64,000 nt of DNA from positions 39,073,228 through 39,137,227 of the forward strand of contig NC_092115.1 of assembly GCF_045679555.1 (NCBI RefSeq), read 5' to 3'. Shown piece after piece: positions 42,742-55,118 of this stretch. A program made the translations under genes and the position numbers. A model generated the notes under the pieces. That model was not told where the DNA came from. It saw nothing but the letters and a program-made list of their open reading frames with translations, and ran no database searches. The stretch's first letter is position 1. Each line of letters begins with the position of its first letter. The stretch comes from Salvelinus alpinus (Eukaryota > Chordata > Actinopteri > Salmoniformes > Salmonidae).

Positions 42742-43852
42742 TTAGCAGCATGCACGTAGCCTAATATGTTTCTTTGACTTGTATTATATGGGCCCAAATC
42801 ATATTTTCTGACATGACTGGTTTATTCCTGCTACACAACAAATATTAGCCTACCATTTGTCCATCACTCATTCAATAGCCAAGCATGCTGGCAAGTAAAT
42901 AAAACAGTAGCCTACACAGTATAGGTAGCCTACAGTATTGCTGTGAGAAAGGAGCGTGACATACTGTAGCCTAAATAATCTCAGTCTATTCCAAGACAGG
43001 AGATCGAAACACAATCATATTTCGATAAACAAAATATTGAACAACAATTCGTCTTTTGGATAGAAGTGTGGGCTGTGGAATTTACTTTTAAATAGTTCAA
43101 ATAGACAACCGATCATACAGAATTGGTGGCCAGTGTTGGCAGTCGATTGAAGCGACATGCATTTTTAGTTTGAAACATTCTGCCCACAAACCCACAAATG
43201 TGATCAAATTGACTATTTGGCTTTCTTTTAGAAACTGACATGGCCCAGTTCCAACATTTCCAAATCATACAGCAAATGAGGGCATTTTTGTTACCGTAAA
43301 AGGTGAATGGAGGGTGTTTTCCAGGCGAGTGTGTAGCACTCGTTCACCAGCGCACTAATAGTATGGCGCTACAATCTCCACTCATGCCAGAATTTAGTAA
43401 TACATCTATGCACCTTTGATAAATGAGGCCCAGTCCTGGACGATGGATAGTGATATCCTGAACTCCATTTCCCTTATTTGTTCCTGCCCATTATAAGAAG
43501 AAGGGTAATTTCACAGCGAGATTCACATTATTTATTTTGCCGTAAAGGGAACAGGAAACAGCCAGGTTCCTTCCAATGTAATTGCCTCTCCAATTATCAT
43601 ATTAATGGGCTTCTGATGGTGTCTCTCTCTTTCTGGCAATTGGACTGAGACTATGATAGCAAATCACACGCGCAGGCACATACCGTGGGGAACAGTCTAA
43701 AGCAATCACACGTGAAGAAACCCCAATGGCCCTACAGGGCCGAAGCTGGCCGCCTTATTGGGAAATGTCTACCAAACATTGAAAACGGAGAGCTACTCAC
43801 CTTAGTGTGACTTTTTATATGTTGAACAACACTATTTATCAACACATCTAAA
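42742..43852. other. Unassigned sequence
   Basis: I see no gene or element in this 1.1 kb. Confidence 0.45.
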
Positions 43853-44405
<553 letters not shown>

Positions 44406-44439
44406 TCGATTCCGTTTAAGATGATGGAGGATCATTTTT

Positions 44440-45178
44440 GTAATGGACATGGCCATATTTCACCCAAAACCCTGACAAACTTTTACAGATGCACAATCTA
44501 GAGCATCCTGTCTGGCTGTATCACAGCATGGTACGGCAACTGCACCCCCCTCAACCGCAAGGCTCTCCAGAGGGTGGTGCGTTCTGCACAAAGCATCGCC
44601 GGGGCCTACAGCACCCGATATCACAGGAAGGCCAAAAAGATCATCAAGGACATCAACCACCCGAGCCACTGCCTGTTCACACTGCTACCATCCAGAAGGC
44701 AAGGACAGTACAGGTGCATCAAAGCTGGGACCGAGAGACTGAAAAACAGCTTCTATCTTAAGGCCATCAGACTGCTAAACAGCAATCACTAACTCAGAGT
44801 GGCTGCTGCCTACATTGAGACCTAATCACTGGCCACGTTAATAACTGGATCACTAGTCACTTTACACAATGCACTCTAAATAATGCCACTTTAATAATGT
44901 TTACATATCTTACATTACTCATATCACGTGTATATACTGTATTTTATACCATCTATTGCACCTTGCCTATGCCGCTCGGCCATTGCTCATCCATATACGT
45001 ACATGTTCTCATTCACCCCTTTAGATTTGTGTGTAATTAGGTAGTTGTTGGGGAATTGTTAGATTACTTGTTAGATATTACTGCACTGTCGGAACTGGAA
45101 GCACAAGCATTTCGCTACACTCGCATTAACATCTGCTAATCATGTGTATGTGACAAATGAAATGTGATTTGATTTGAT
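44440..45178 (+). pseudogene. 5'-truncated LINE: C-terminus and 3' UTR
   Basis: The frame at 44,574-44,792 ends the ORF (RSAQSIAGAYSTRYHRKAKK, INHPSHCLFTLLPSRRQGQY, LKNSFYLKAIRLLNSNH, stop). It is preceded in other frames by a CTIESILSGCITAWYGNC-type block and followed by an about 390-bp 3' UTR. The tail is GATTTGATTTGATT repeats, marking the true 3' end. A typical 5'-truncated retrotransposed copy. Confidence 0.88.
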
Positions 45179-45179
45179 T

Positions 45180-46066
<887 letters not shown>

Positions 46067-46560
46067 GTGCGTGCAATTTCTTTTCTTCATCTGACACAGC
46101 TTGATATAGAGGTCCTGAATGGCAGGGAGCTCAGATCTAGTGACATACTGGGCAATACTCAGCACTCTCTGTAGCGCCTTGTGGACGGTTGCCTTGCAGT
46201 TTCCGCACCAAGCGGTAATGCAGCCAGTCAAGATGCTCTCAATGTTGCAGCTTTTGAAATTTTTGAGGATCTGAGGGACCATGGCAAATCTTTTCAGCCT
46301 GATGAGGGGGAAGAGGTGCTGTCGTACCCTCTTCACAACTGTGGGGGTGTGTACCTTGTTAATTCCTTAGTGATGTAGACACCGAGGATAGGGGCGTGCT
46401 CACCCCTCCGTTGCCGGGTTGTTGTCTTGGCACCACACTGCCAGGTCTCGGACCTCCTCCCTATAGGCTTCATCGATGTCTGTGATCATGATGATGGTGT
46501 TTTAGTCGTGCACGGTCACACAGTTGTGGGTAAAAAGGGAATACAGGAGGTCTGTGTCTG
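46067..46560 (-). pseudogene. LINE RT-C-terminal fragment, minus strand
   Basis: The minus frame at 46,016-46,336 reads MKRVRQHLFPLIRLKRFAMV, then SCNIESILTGCITAWCGNCK and ALQRVLSIAQYVTRSELPAI, the same C-terminal block as at 44,440. Upstream, degraded RT sequence follows. The first 50 bases of that frame lie in the neighbouring DNA transposon. Confidence 0.82.
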
Positions 46561-46861
46561 TGTGTCTGTGTGTCTGTGTGTATGAGAGAGAGATACAAAG
46601 AGAGAGAGAGAGAGAGAGACAGTTGCACATATGCCCAGGCCGTGAGCAGAGCAACAGGCCCAACCCCCGCTAATACACCACCCCAAGCCCCATCCTGCGA
46701 CCTAAGAGGTATGTATCAGATGCTCAACATGCTCTGCTCACACCTACTGTAATGGTCCGGACCTAAACCACACAGAAAACAACACTAGACACTATGGAAC
46801 ACAAAACTTTTACTATCTCATCCTGGAATATACAAGGTCTGAGGTCATCTGCCTTTGGTCG

Positions 46862-47237
46862 TGTTGGATTCTGGGGTAAACTTTGAACATTGCTATACTC
46901 AGAAGTACAGGACCATTATTAACATAAGAGACATGAGGGGTGTCATAATGAAGCTTGGGAGGGGCGGAGTGCAGGAAAAACAATTGCATGTGACAGTACT
47001 GATAAGGGAAGAAACCGTTGAAGGCTCATATCACTTAGTTCCCTGCTTAGCAAGAATGATGCAATGTTTAAAGATAAGGAGGAGACTCAACCTAAAGTGG
47101 GGTATGAATACCTCCAGGCGGGAAGCCATTTTCTTTGTCAGAATTACAGCTGTAACGACCCTTTGGGAAGAATTCAACTTGGTTAAGCTTCTCTAGTGTC
47201 CGTGAGTTATTCACTCAGAAAAATTAGAACCTAACAG
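46862..47237. mobile_element. Solo LTR, 376 bp
   Basis: TGTTGGATTCTGG...GAACCTAACA with GTCG before (46,858-46,861) and GTCT after (47,238-47,241), a 4-bp duplication with one change. Removing it restores the LINE reading (SAFG|LKSRNRDCVKKIGNTDIV). Confidence 0.78.
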
Positions 47238-47460
47238 TCTAAAGAGCAGGAACCGAGACTGCGTCAAAAAAATTGGAAATACAGACATTGTCATCCTACA
47301 AGAAACATGGTATAGAGGAGACGGACCCACTGGTTGCCCTTTAGGTTACAGAGAGCTGGTAGTCCCAACCACCAAACTACCAGGTGTGAAACAGAGAAGA
47401 GACTCAGGGGGTATGATAATTTGGTAACCACTAGGCTACCTGCCGCAGACCTAACCCACT

Positions 47461-50400
47461 CTATTTATTTATTTATTTATTTATTTTTATTTAACCTTTA
47501 TTTAACCAGGTAGGCAAATTGAGAACACGTTCTCATTTACAATTGCGACCTGGCCAAGATAAAGCAAAGCAGTTCGACACATACAACAACACATAGTTAC
47601 ACATGGAGTAAAACAAACATATAGTCAATAATACAGTGAAAAAAAATAAAAATAAAATAAGTCTATATACAATGTGAGCAAGTGAGGTGAGATAAGGGAG
47701 GTGAAGGCAAACAAATATATGTATAAATAAATAAAAATATAAAAGGCCATGGAGGCGAAGTGAGTACAACACAGCAAGTAAAATAAAAACAAAAAAAAAA
47801 CAATGGAATGGTTGGTTTGCAGTGGAAGAAAGTGCAAAGTAGAGACAGAAATAATGGGGTGCAAAGGAGCAAAATAAATTAATAAATAAATACAGTAGGT
47901 AAAGAGGTAGTTGTTTGGGCTAAATTGTAGATGGGTTATGTACAGGTGCAGTAATCTATGAGCTGCTCTGACAGCTGGTGCTTAAAGCTAGTGAGGGAGA
48001 TAGGTGTTTCCAGTTTCAGAGATTTTTGTAGTTCGTTCCAGTCATTGGCAGCAGAGAACTGGAAGGAGAGGCGTCCAAAGGAAGAATTGGTTTTGGGGGT
48101 GACTAGAGAGATATACCTGCTGGAGCGCGTGCTACAGGTAGGTGCTGCTATGGTGACCAGCGAGCTGAGATAAGGGGGGACTTTACCTAGCAGGGTCTTG
48201 TAGATGACCTGGAACCAGTGGGTTTGGCGACGAGTATGAAGCGAGGGCCAGCCAACGAGAGTGTACAGGTCGCAGTGGTGGGTAGTATATGGGGCTTTGG
48301 TGACAAAACGGATGGCACTGTGATAGACTGCATCCAATTTATTGAGTAGGGTTTTGGAGGCTATTTTGTAAATGACATCACCGAAGTCGAGGATTGGTAG
48401 GATGGTCAGTTTTACAAGGGTATGTTTGGCAGCATGAGTAAAGGATGCTTTGTTGCGGAATAGGAAGCCAATTCTAGATTTGACTTTGGATTGGAGATGT
48501 TTGATGTGAGTCTGGAAGGAGAGTTTACAGTCTAACCAGACACCTAGGTATTTGTAGGTGTCCACATATTCTAAGTCAGAGCCGTCCAAAGTAGTGATGT
48601 TGGACAGGCGGGCAGGAGCAGGCAGTGATCGGTTGAAGAGCATGCATTTGGTTTTACTTGTATTTAAGAGCAGTTGGAGGCCACGGAAGGAGAGTTGTAT
48701 GGCATTGAAGCTCGCCTGGAGGGTTGTTAACACAGTGTCAAAAGAAGGGCCAGAAGTATACAGAATAGTGTCGTCTGCGTAGAGGTGGATCAGAGAATCA
48801 CCAGCAGCAAGAGCGACATCATTGATGTAAACAGAGAAGAGAGTCGGTCCAAGAATTGAACCCTGTGGCACCCCCATAGAGACTGCCAGAGGCCCGGACA
48901 ACAGACCCTCCGATTTGACACACTGAACTCGATCAGAGAAGTAGTTGGTGAACCAGGCGAGGCAATCATTAGAGAAACCAAGGCTGTCGAGTCTGCCAAT
49001 GAGGATGTGGTGATTGACAGAGTCAAAGGCCTTGGCCAGGTCAATGAATACGGCTGCACAGTATTGTTTCCTATCGATGGCGGTTACGATATCGTTTATG
49101 ACCTTGAGCGTGGCTGAGGTGCACCCATGACCAGCTCTGAAACCAGATTGCATTGCGGAGAAGGTGTGGTGGGATTCGAAATGGTCGGTAATCTGTTTGT
49201 TGACTTGGCTTTCGAAGACCTTAGAAAGGCAGGGTAGGATAGATATAGGTCTGTAGCAGTTAGGGTCAAGGGTGTCCCCCCCTTTGAAGAGGGGGATAAC
49301 CGCAGCTGCTTTCCAATCTTTGGGGATCTCAGACGACACGAAAGAGAGGTTGAAGAGGCTAGTAATAGGGGTGGCAACAATTTCAGCAGATAGTTTTAGA
49401 AAGAAAGGGTCCAGATTATCTAGCCCGGCTGATTTGTAAGGGTCCAGATTTTGCAGCTCATTTAGAACATCAGCTGACTGTATTTGGGAGAAAGAGAAAT
49501 GGGGAAGGCTTGGGCGAGTAGCAGAGGGGAGGGCAGTGCTGTTGTCCGGGGTAGGGGTAGCCAGGTGGAAAGCATGGCCAGCCGTAGAAAAATGCTTATT
49601 GAAATTCTCAATTATAGTGGATTTGTCGGTGGTGACAGTGTTTCCTATCTTCAGAGCGGTTGGAAGCTGGGAGGAGGTGTTCTTATTCTCCATGGACTTT
49701 ACGGTGTCCCAGAACTTTTTTGAATTTGTGTTGCAGGAAGCAAATTTCTGCTTGAAAAAGCTAGCCTTGGCTGTTCTAACTGCCTGTGTATATTGGTTTC
49801 TGGCTTCCCTGAAAAGTTGCATATCACGGGGGCTGTTCGATGCTAATGCAGAACGCCATAGGATGTTTTTCTGTTGGTTAAGGGCAGTCAGGTCAGGAGA
49901 GAACCAAGGGCTATATCTGTTCCTGGTTCTAAATTTCTTGAATGGGGCATGCTTATTCAAGATGGTGAGGAAGGCATTTTTAAAAAATGACCAGGCATCC
50001 TCTACTGACGGGATGAGATCAATATCCTTCCAGGATACCCCGGCCAGGTCGATTAGAAAGGCCTGCTCGCTGAAGTGTTTCAGGGAGCGTTTGACAGTGA
50101 TGAGTGGAGGTCGTTTGACCGCTGACCCATTACGGATGCAGGCAATGAGGCAGTGATCGCTGAGATCTTGGTTGAAAACAGCAGAGGTGTATTTGGAGGG
50201 CAAGTTTGTTAGGATGATATCTATGAGGGTACCCGTGTTTACGGAATTGGGGTGGTACCTGGTAGGTTCATTTATAATTTGTGTGAGATTGAGGGCATCA
50301 AGCTTAGATTGTAGGGTGGCTGGGGTGTTGAGCATGTTCAAATTTAGGTCGCCTAGCAGCACGAGCTCTGAAGATAGATGGGGGGCAATCAGTTCACATA

Positions 50401-52290
50401 TAGTGTCCAGAGCACAGCTGGGGGCAGAGGGTGGTCTATAGCAGGCGGCAACGGTGAGAGACTTGTTTTTAGAGAGGTGGATTTTTAAAAGTAGAAGTTC
50501 AAATTGTTTGGGAACAGACCTGGATAGTATAACAGAACTCTGCAGGCAGTCTTTGCAGTAGATTGCAACACCGCCCCCTTTGGCCGTTCTATCTTGTCTG
50601 AAAATCTTGTAATTGGGGATGAAAATGTCTGAATTTTTGGTGGTCTTTCTAAGCCAGGATTCAGACACGGCTAAAACATCCGGGTTGGCAGAGTGTGCTA
50701 AAGCAGTGAACAAAACAAACTTAGGGAGGAGGCTTCTAATGTTAACATGCATGAAGCCAAGGCTATTACGGTTACAGAAGTCATCAAAAGAGAGCGCCTG
50801 GGGAATAGGAGTGGAGCCAGGTACTGCAGGGCCTGGATTCACCTCTACATCACCAGAGGAACAGAGGAGGAGTAGGATAAGGGTACGGCTAAAAGCTATG
50901 AGAATTGGTCGCCTAGAGCTACTAGAGCAGAGAGTAAAAGGAGGTTTCTGGGGGCGATAAAATAGTTTAAAGGAATAATGTACAGACAAAGGTATGGTAG
51001 GATGTGAATACAGTGGAGGTAAACCTAGGTATTGAGTGATGATGAGAGAGATATTGTCTCTAGAAACATCATTGAAACCAGGTGATGTCATCGCATATGT
51101 GGGTGGTGGAACTGAGAGGTTGGATATGGTATAGAGAGCAGGGCTAGAATCTCTACAGTGAAATAAGCCAATAAACACTAACCAGAACAGCAATGGACAA
51201 GGCATATTTACATTAAGGAGAGGCATGCTAATCGAGTGATCAATAAGGGTCCAGTGAGTAGAGGTTGGTTGGGGTCGTGGCGATCCAGACAGCTGGCCGG
51301 GTATATGGCTATCGGTAGCAGCATAGGATGGAGGTCTGTTTGTAGATACCTCGTGCGTTTCCGTCGGTAGGTTAGTGGGGTTCCGTGTAGTGGGGTTCCG
51401 TGTGGTAGAGGGGATCAATCCAAATTGGCAAATTAGATATAGTGACCCAAGGAAATAATAAAATAAATAAATAATAATAATAATAATAGTTGTCCAATAT
51501 ACTTGTTCAAATAGCAGCCGATAAGACAGCTAACGATTAGCGGGCCTCAGATGAGCGTTCAGGTAACGTCGGGACGGAGGTGCCAGTTGGATAAATCCCT
51601 CGGGCAGATAACGGCGGCAGTCAGTCGTGAAGGCCCGGTGGGGTTCCGTATCTGCAGCAGCAACAAAAGAAACGGGTCCGGATGGTGATGGAACTCCTCA
51701 GCTGGCTAGCTCCAGAATGATTAGAGTTTGCTCCGGGGTCGACGTAAGCCAATAGTCACACGGTTTGCAGCTAGCTAGCTGCGAAATCAAGGTACAAGTG
51801 TCCAGAGCCTGCGGCTGGAATCCGGGGAAACTGAGAGAAAAAGAGTCCCGGAATGCTCCGGTCCGAGTCGCGTTGCACAAAAGTGCCGGTAGATTATCGA
51901 GCTAAAGGAATAGCTGATGACCACTAAACGTGGGCAGCTGAAACACCAACGCTAGCCAGCAAACCGGCTAATTTCGGGGCAGCTACAGATTAGCTTCTGG
52001 CTAGCTATCGGAGTAGCTTCTGGTTAGCTTTCAGGCTAGCTTCTGAATTAGCCCCTGGCTAGCTTCCACGATGGATTTTCAGATTGAGGTAAATAATACT
52101 TTTTGTAATTGGTGAAGCGGGTTGCAGGAAAGCTTTTGCAGGAAAGCTTTTGTAGTTGAGTTCTTGGATAATAAAATAGATAAAAGATATGCGAAGAAAG
52201 GTGTAAATATATATATATACAGGACACGAACAATACGGAACAGAAAAAGACGTCTGAACTGCTAAGCCACCTTGGACGATTTGCACATAT
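47461..52290 (-). mobile_element. Nearly full-length L2-like LINE
   Basis: Minus-strand element of about 4.8 kb: a 5' UTR from about 52,290 to 51,419, one intact ORF (51,418-47,936), a 3' UTR with the motif CTTGGCCAGGTCGCAATTGT and a (TAAA)n tail at 47,461-47,490. The 3' UTR occurs alone at 5,209. The intact ORF indicates a young and possibly active copy. It is inserted into the APE-type LINE. Short SINE-head sequence (GCGGCAGGTAGCCTAGTGGT, reverse) lies next to its tail at 47,424-47,450. Confidence 0.9.
47936..51418 (-). CDS. LINE polyprotein with 2A-like motif, endonuclease and reverse transcriptase
   Basis: 1,160 codons without a stop. Residues 1-188 are Ser/Pro/Thr-rich with hydrophobic stretches (about 64-87 and 178-187). 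A 2A-like motif G-D-V-E-V-N-P-G-P lies at 189-197 and would release the N-terminal part co-translationally between G196 and P197. The APE endonuclease (about 220-430) has HVNIRS (N227), SESWL (E253), GDLNLN (D357, N359) and SDH (D421, H422). The reverse transcriptase (about 655-890) has CYRPISILPCLSKVFE, FIDLAKAFDSV, GVPQGSILGP and the catalytic YADD at 880-883. A C-terminal block ends with FGRLSFQFSAANDWNEL. All catalytic residues I can check are present. Role: nicks target DNA and copies the element RNA there. The first ATG is taken as start. Confidence 0.93.
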   Translation of the reverse strand: MIPSTTRNPTTRNPTNLPTETHEVSTNRPPSYAATDSHIPGQLSGSPRPQPTSTHWTLIDHSISMPLLNVNMPCPLLFWLVFIGLFHCRDSSPALYTISNLSVPPPTYAMTSPGFNDVSRDNISLIITQYLGLPPLYSHPTIPLSVHYSFKLFYRPQKPPFTLCSSSSRRPILIAFSRTLILLLLCSSGDVEVNPGPAVPGSTPIPQALSFDDFCNRNSLGFMHVNIRSLLPKFVLFTALAHSANPDVLAVSESWLRKTTKNSDIFIPNYKIFRQDRTAKGGGVAIYCKDCLQSSVILSRSVPKQFELLLLKIHLSKNKSLTVAACYRPPSAPSCALDTICELIAPHLSSELVLLGDLNLNMLNTPATLQSKLDALNLTQIINEPTRYHPNSVNTGTLIDIILTNLPSKYTSAVFNQDLSDHCLIACIRNGSAVKRPPLITVKRSLKHFSEQAFLIDLAGVSWKDIDLIPSVEDAWSFFKNAFLTILNKHAPFKKFRTRNRYSPWFSPDLTALNQQKNILWRSALASNSPRDMQLFREARNQYTQAVRTAKASFFKQKFASCNTNSKKFWDTVKSMENKNTSSQLPTALKIGNTVTTDKSTIIENFNKHFSTAGHAFHLATPTPDNSTALPSATRPSLPHFSFSQIQSADVLNELQNLDPYKSAGLDNLDPFFLKLSAEIVATPITSLFNLSFVSSEIPKDWKAAAVIPLFKGGDTLDPNCYRPISILPCLSKVFESQVNKQITDHFESHHTFSAMQSGFRAGHGCTSATLKVINDIVTAIDRKQYCAAVFIDLAKAFDSVNHHILIGRLDSLGFSNDCLAWFTNYFSDRVQCVKSEGLLSGPLAVSMGVPQGSILGPTLFSVYINDVALAAGDSLIHLYADDTILYTSGPSFDTVLTTLQASFNAIQLSFRGLQLLLNTSKTKCMLFNRSLPAPARLSNITTLDGSDLEYVDTYKYLGVWLDCKLSFQTHIKHLQSKVKSRIGFLFRNKASFTHAAKHTLVKLTILPILDFGDVIYKIASKTLLNKLDAVYHSAIRFVTKAPYTTHHCDLYTLVGWPSLHTRRQTHWFQVIYKTLLGKVPPYLSSLVTIAAPTCSTRSSRYISLVTPKTNSSFGRLSFQFSAANDWNELQKSLKLETPISLTSFKHQLSEQLIDYCTCT

Positions 52291-52408
52291 ACATATTATA
52301 TATTAAATTTGTCTAAACAGGAACATTTTACATCTGGCTAGAAATGTATAAGGAAATTATCTCAACAAAGAAACATTTCCTCATGTGCATTACCTATATC
52401 CCCCCAAT

Positions 52409-52663
52409 ACATCAAATCAAATCAAATCACATTTAATTTGTCACATACACATGGTTAGCAGATGATAATGCGAGTGTAGCGAAATGCTTGTGCTTCTAGT
52501 TCCGACCATGCAGTAATATCTAACAAGTAATCTAACAATTTCACAACAACTACCTTATACACACAAGTGTAAAGGAATGAAATAAACATTAAAAAAACAA
52601 AATACTGCATAGTTTCCTGAGAGGCGGCCATCTCTGTCGGCGCCGGATTATAAAATCCCCATA
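52409..52663 (-). mobile_element. Mini-LINE: 5' end joined to 3' UTR
   Basis: On the minus strand it starts CCGGCGCCGACAGAGATGGC (the start of a salmonid LINE, compare GGCGCCGGAGGAGATGGCTG at 62,389). After about 60 bases it passes into the 3' UTR and tail (ATCAAATCAAATCAAATCAC on the plus strand, 52,414). The whole coding region is gone. It is inserted in the endonuclease part of the APE-type LINE. Confidence 0.75.
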
Positions 52664-52860
52664 CTTTAACGATGACAGCTTCTCCATTCTAGCCATTTCT
52701 AACCATTTCCAGGGCCAGGGACATGTACTAGTCTGTGGCGACCTAAATGCCAGAACTGGACAAGAACCTGACACTCTCAGCACACAGGGGGACAAACACC
52801 AACCTGGAGGTGACAGTATTCCCTCCCAAATATGCCCCCCTAGACACAACTATATAAAAA

Positions 52861-53056
52861 AAAATGTTTACCTTTATTTAACTAAGCAAGTAAGTTAAGA
52901 ACAAATTCTTATTTTCAATGACAGCCTAGGAACAGTGGGTTAACTGCCTTGTTCAGGGGCAGAACAACACATTATTACCTTGTCAGCTCGGGGATTTGAT
53001 CTTGCAACCTTTTGGTTACTAGTCCAACGCTCTAACCACTGGCTACCTGCCGCCCC
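52861..53056 (-). mobile_element. HpaI-type SINE
   Basis: On the minus strand: GGCGGCAGGTAGCCAGTGGT (tRNA-like head), then GTTGCAAGATCAAATCCCCG (B box region), CCCCTGAACAAGGCAGTTAA, and the LINE-type tail TTCTTAACTTACTTGCTTAG. Flanking AACTAT on both sides (about 52,846 and 53,058) is the target duplication. HpaI SINEs are known from salmonids only. Confidence 0.92.
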
Positions 53057-54258
53057 TAACTATGACAAAATAACAAACAAAAACAGGTTACAACTCCTGC
53101 AGCTCTGTCGCACACTGGGTCTGTACAATAGTAGGCTTCGAAGGAAACTCCTACGGTAGGTACACCTACAGCTCATCCTTTGGCAGTAGTACTGTAGATG
53201 ACTTTATCACTGACCTCAATCCAGAGTCTCTCAGAGTGTTCACAGTCAGCCCTCTAACACCCCTATCAGATCACAGCAAAATCACAGTCTGCTTGAACAG
53301 AGCAATACCTAATCATGATGCATGAAAGCCAAAGAAACTACACATTATTAAGAAATGCTATAGATGGAAGGAAAGTAGTGTAGAAATCTACCAAAAAACA
53401 ACTAGGAAACAACAAATTCAATCCCTTTTAGACAACTTCCTGGACAAAACATTTCACCGTAATAGTGAAGGTGTAAACTTGGCAGTAGAAAGCCTACACA
53501 GTATATTTAACCTTTCAGCTTCCCTATAAAATCTAAAAATGTCAAGCAGACAACATAAGAAAATGAACAACAAAGACAAATGGTTTAACGAAGAACGCAA
53601 AAACCTAAGAAAGAAATTGAGAAACCTATCCAACCCAAAAAAATAGAGACCCAGAAAACCTGAGTCTATGCCTTCAGTATGGTGAATCACTAAAACAATA
53701 CAGAAATACACTACGGAAAAAGAAGGAACAGCAGGTCAGAAATCTGCTCAATGGAATTGAAGAATCCATAGAATCTAACCACTTCTGGGAAAATTGGAAC
53801 ACACTAAACAAACAACAACACGAAGAGTTATCGATCCAAAATGGAGATCTATGGATAAGTCAATTCTCCAATCTTTTTGGCTCTAAAACAAAAAAAACAG
53901 CAAAAGCATATACAAGATCAATTACAAATCTTAGAATAAGCTTTTAAAGACTACCAGAACCTGCTGCATTCTCCAATTTCATTGAATGAACTAAAGGACA
54001 AAATGCAAACCCTCCAACCCAAAAAGGCCTGCGGTGTTGATGGGATCCTAAATTAAATAATAAAATATACAGACCACAAATTTCAATTGGCTATACTTAA
54101 ACTCATTAACATCATCCTCAGCTCTGGCATTTTCCCCAATATTTGGAACAAAGGACTGATCACCACAATCCACAAAAGTGGAGACAAATTTGACCCCAAT
54201 AACTACCGTGGGATATGTGTCAATAGCAACCTTTGGAAAATCCAATGCATTATCATTA

Positions 54259-55118
54259 AAACTTCTTAGGTCCTTTTTACAGAATTGACGTGCCCAAAGT
54301 AAACTGCCTGTTACTCAGGCCCAGAAGCCAGGATATGCATTTAATTGGTACCATTGGATAGAAAACACTTTGAAGTTTGTAGAAATGTTAATATAATGTA
54401 TGAGACTATAACACAATTGATATGGTAGGAGAAAATACAAAGAAAAATCAACCAGAACTTTTTTTTTTGCGATCCCATGCTCTTATAATGGAAAGCTATG
54501 GGTCCTATGCAATTCCAGCTCCCAGATTGCAATTCCTATGGCTTCCTCTAGATGTATTTGTTCAAGGTTTGTTCAAGGTTTCAGGCTTGTTTCTTCCAAA
54601 ACAAGGAAGAATTATGAGTTTTGGTACAGGGAGTCACAGTTGGAAATCAGTCTGTCGTCGTGTGACGAAGATTGAACATACTACATACTTCTTTCCGTAT
54701 GAAATATTATAGTTTAATTACATTTTAGGGTACCTGAGGATTGAGTAGAAACGTAGTTGGACTTGTCTTAACAAAGTTTAGTGGTAGCTTTTTGGATTCC
54801 TTTGTCTGCATGTTGAACGAGTGGATTACTGAAATTGATGGCGCCAACTAAACAGACCTTTGGGATATAAAGAAGGATTTTATCTATCAAAATGACAATG
54901 CATGTTGTAGCTGGGACCCTGTGGATTGCAAACAGAGGAAGATTTTCAAAAGGTAAGTGATTATTTAATCGCTATTTGTGATTTTATGAAGCCTGTGCTG
55001 GTTGAAAAATATGTTGATGTGGGGCGCCGTCCTCAAATAATATGCTATGTAATACAGCTTTTACAGCTTTTCGCTGTAAAGCCTATTGTAAATCGGACAA
55101 TGCAGTTAGATTAACAAG
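54259..55118 (+). mobile_element. Non-autonomous DNA transposon, partial copy 1
   Basis: AACTTCTTAGGTCC... then GTAAACTGCCTGTTACTCAG, CATTGGATAGAAAACACT. It is a divergent, shortened version of the element that follows. No ORF. Its insertion splits the LINE RT region after GICVNSNLWK. Confidence 0.7.

Noticed and set aside
47958-50960. Plus-strand ORFs of 71-206 codons
   Set aside because: Antisense shadows of the 1,160-codon LINE ORF.
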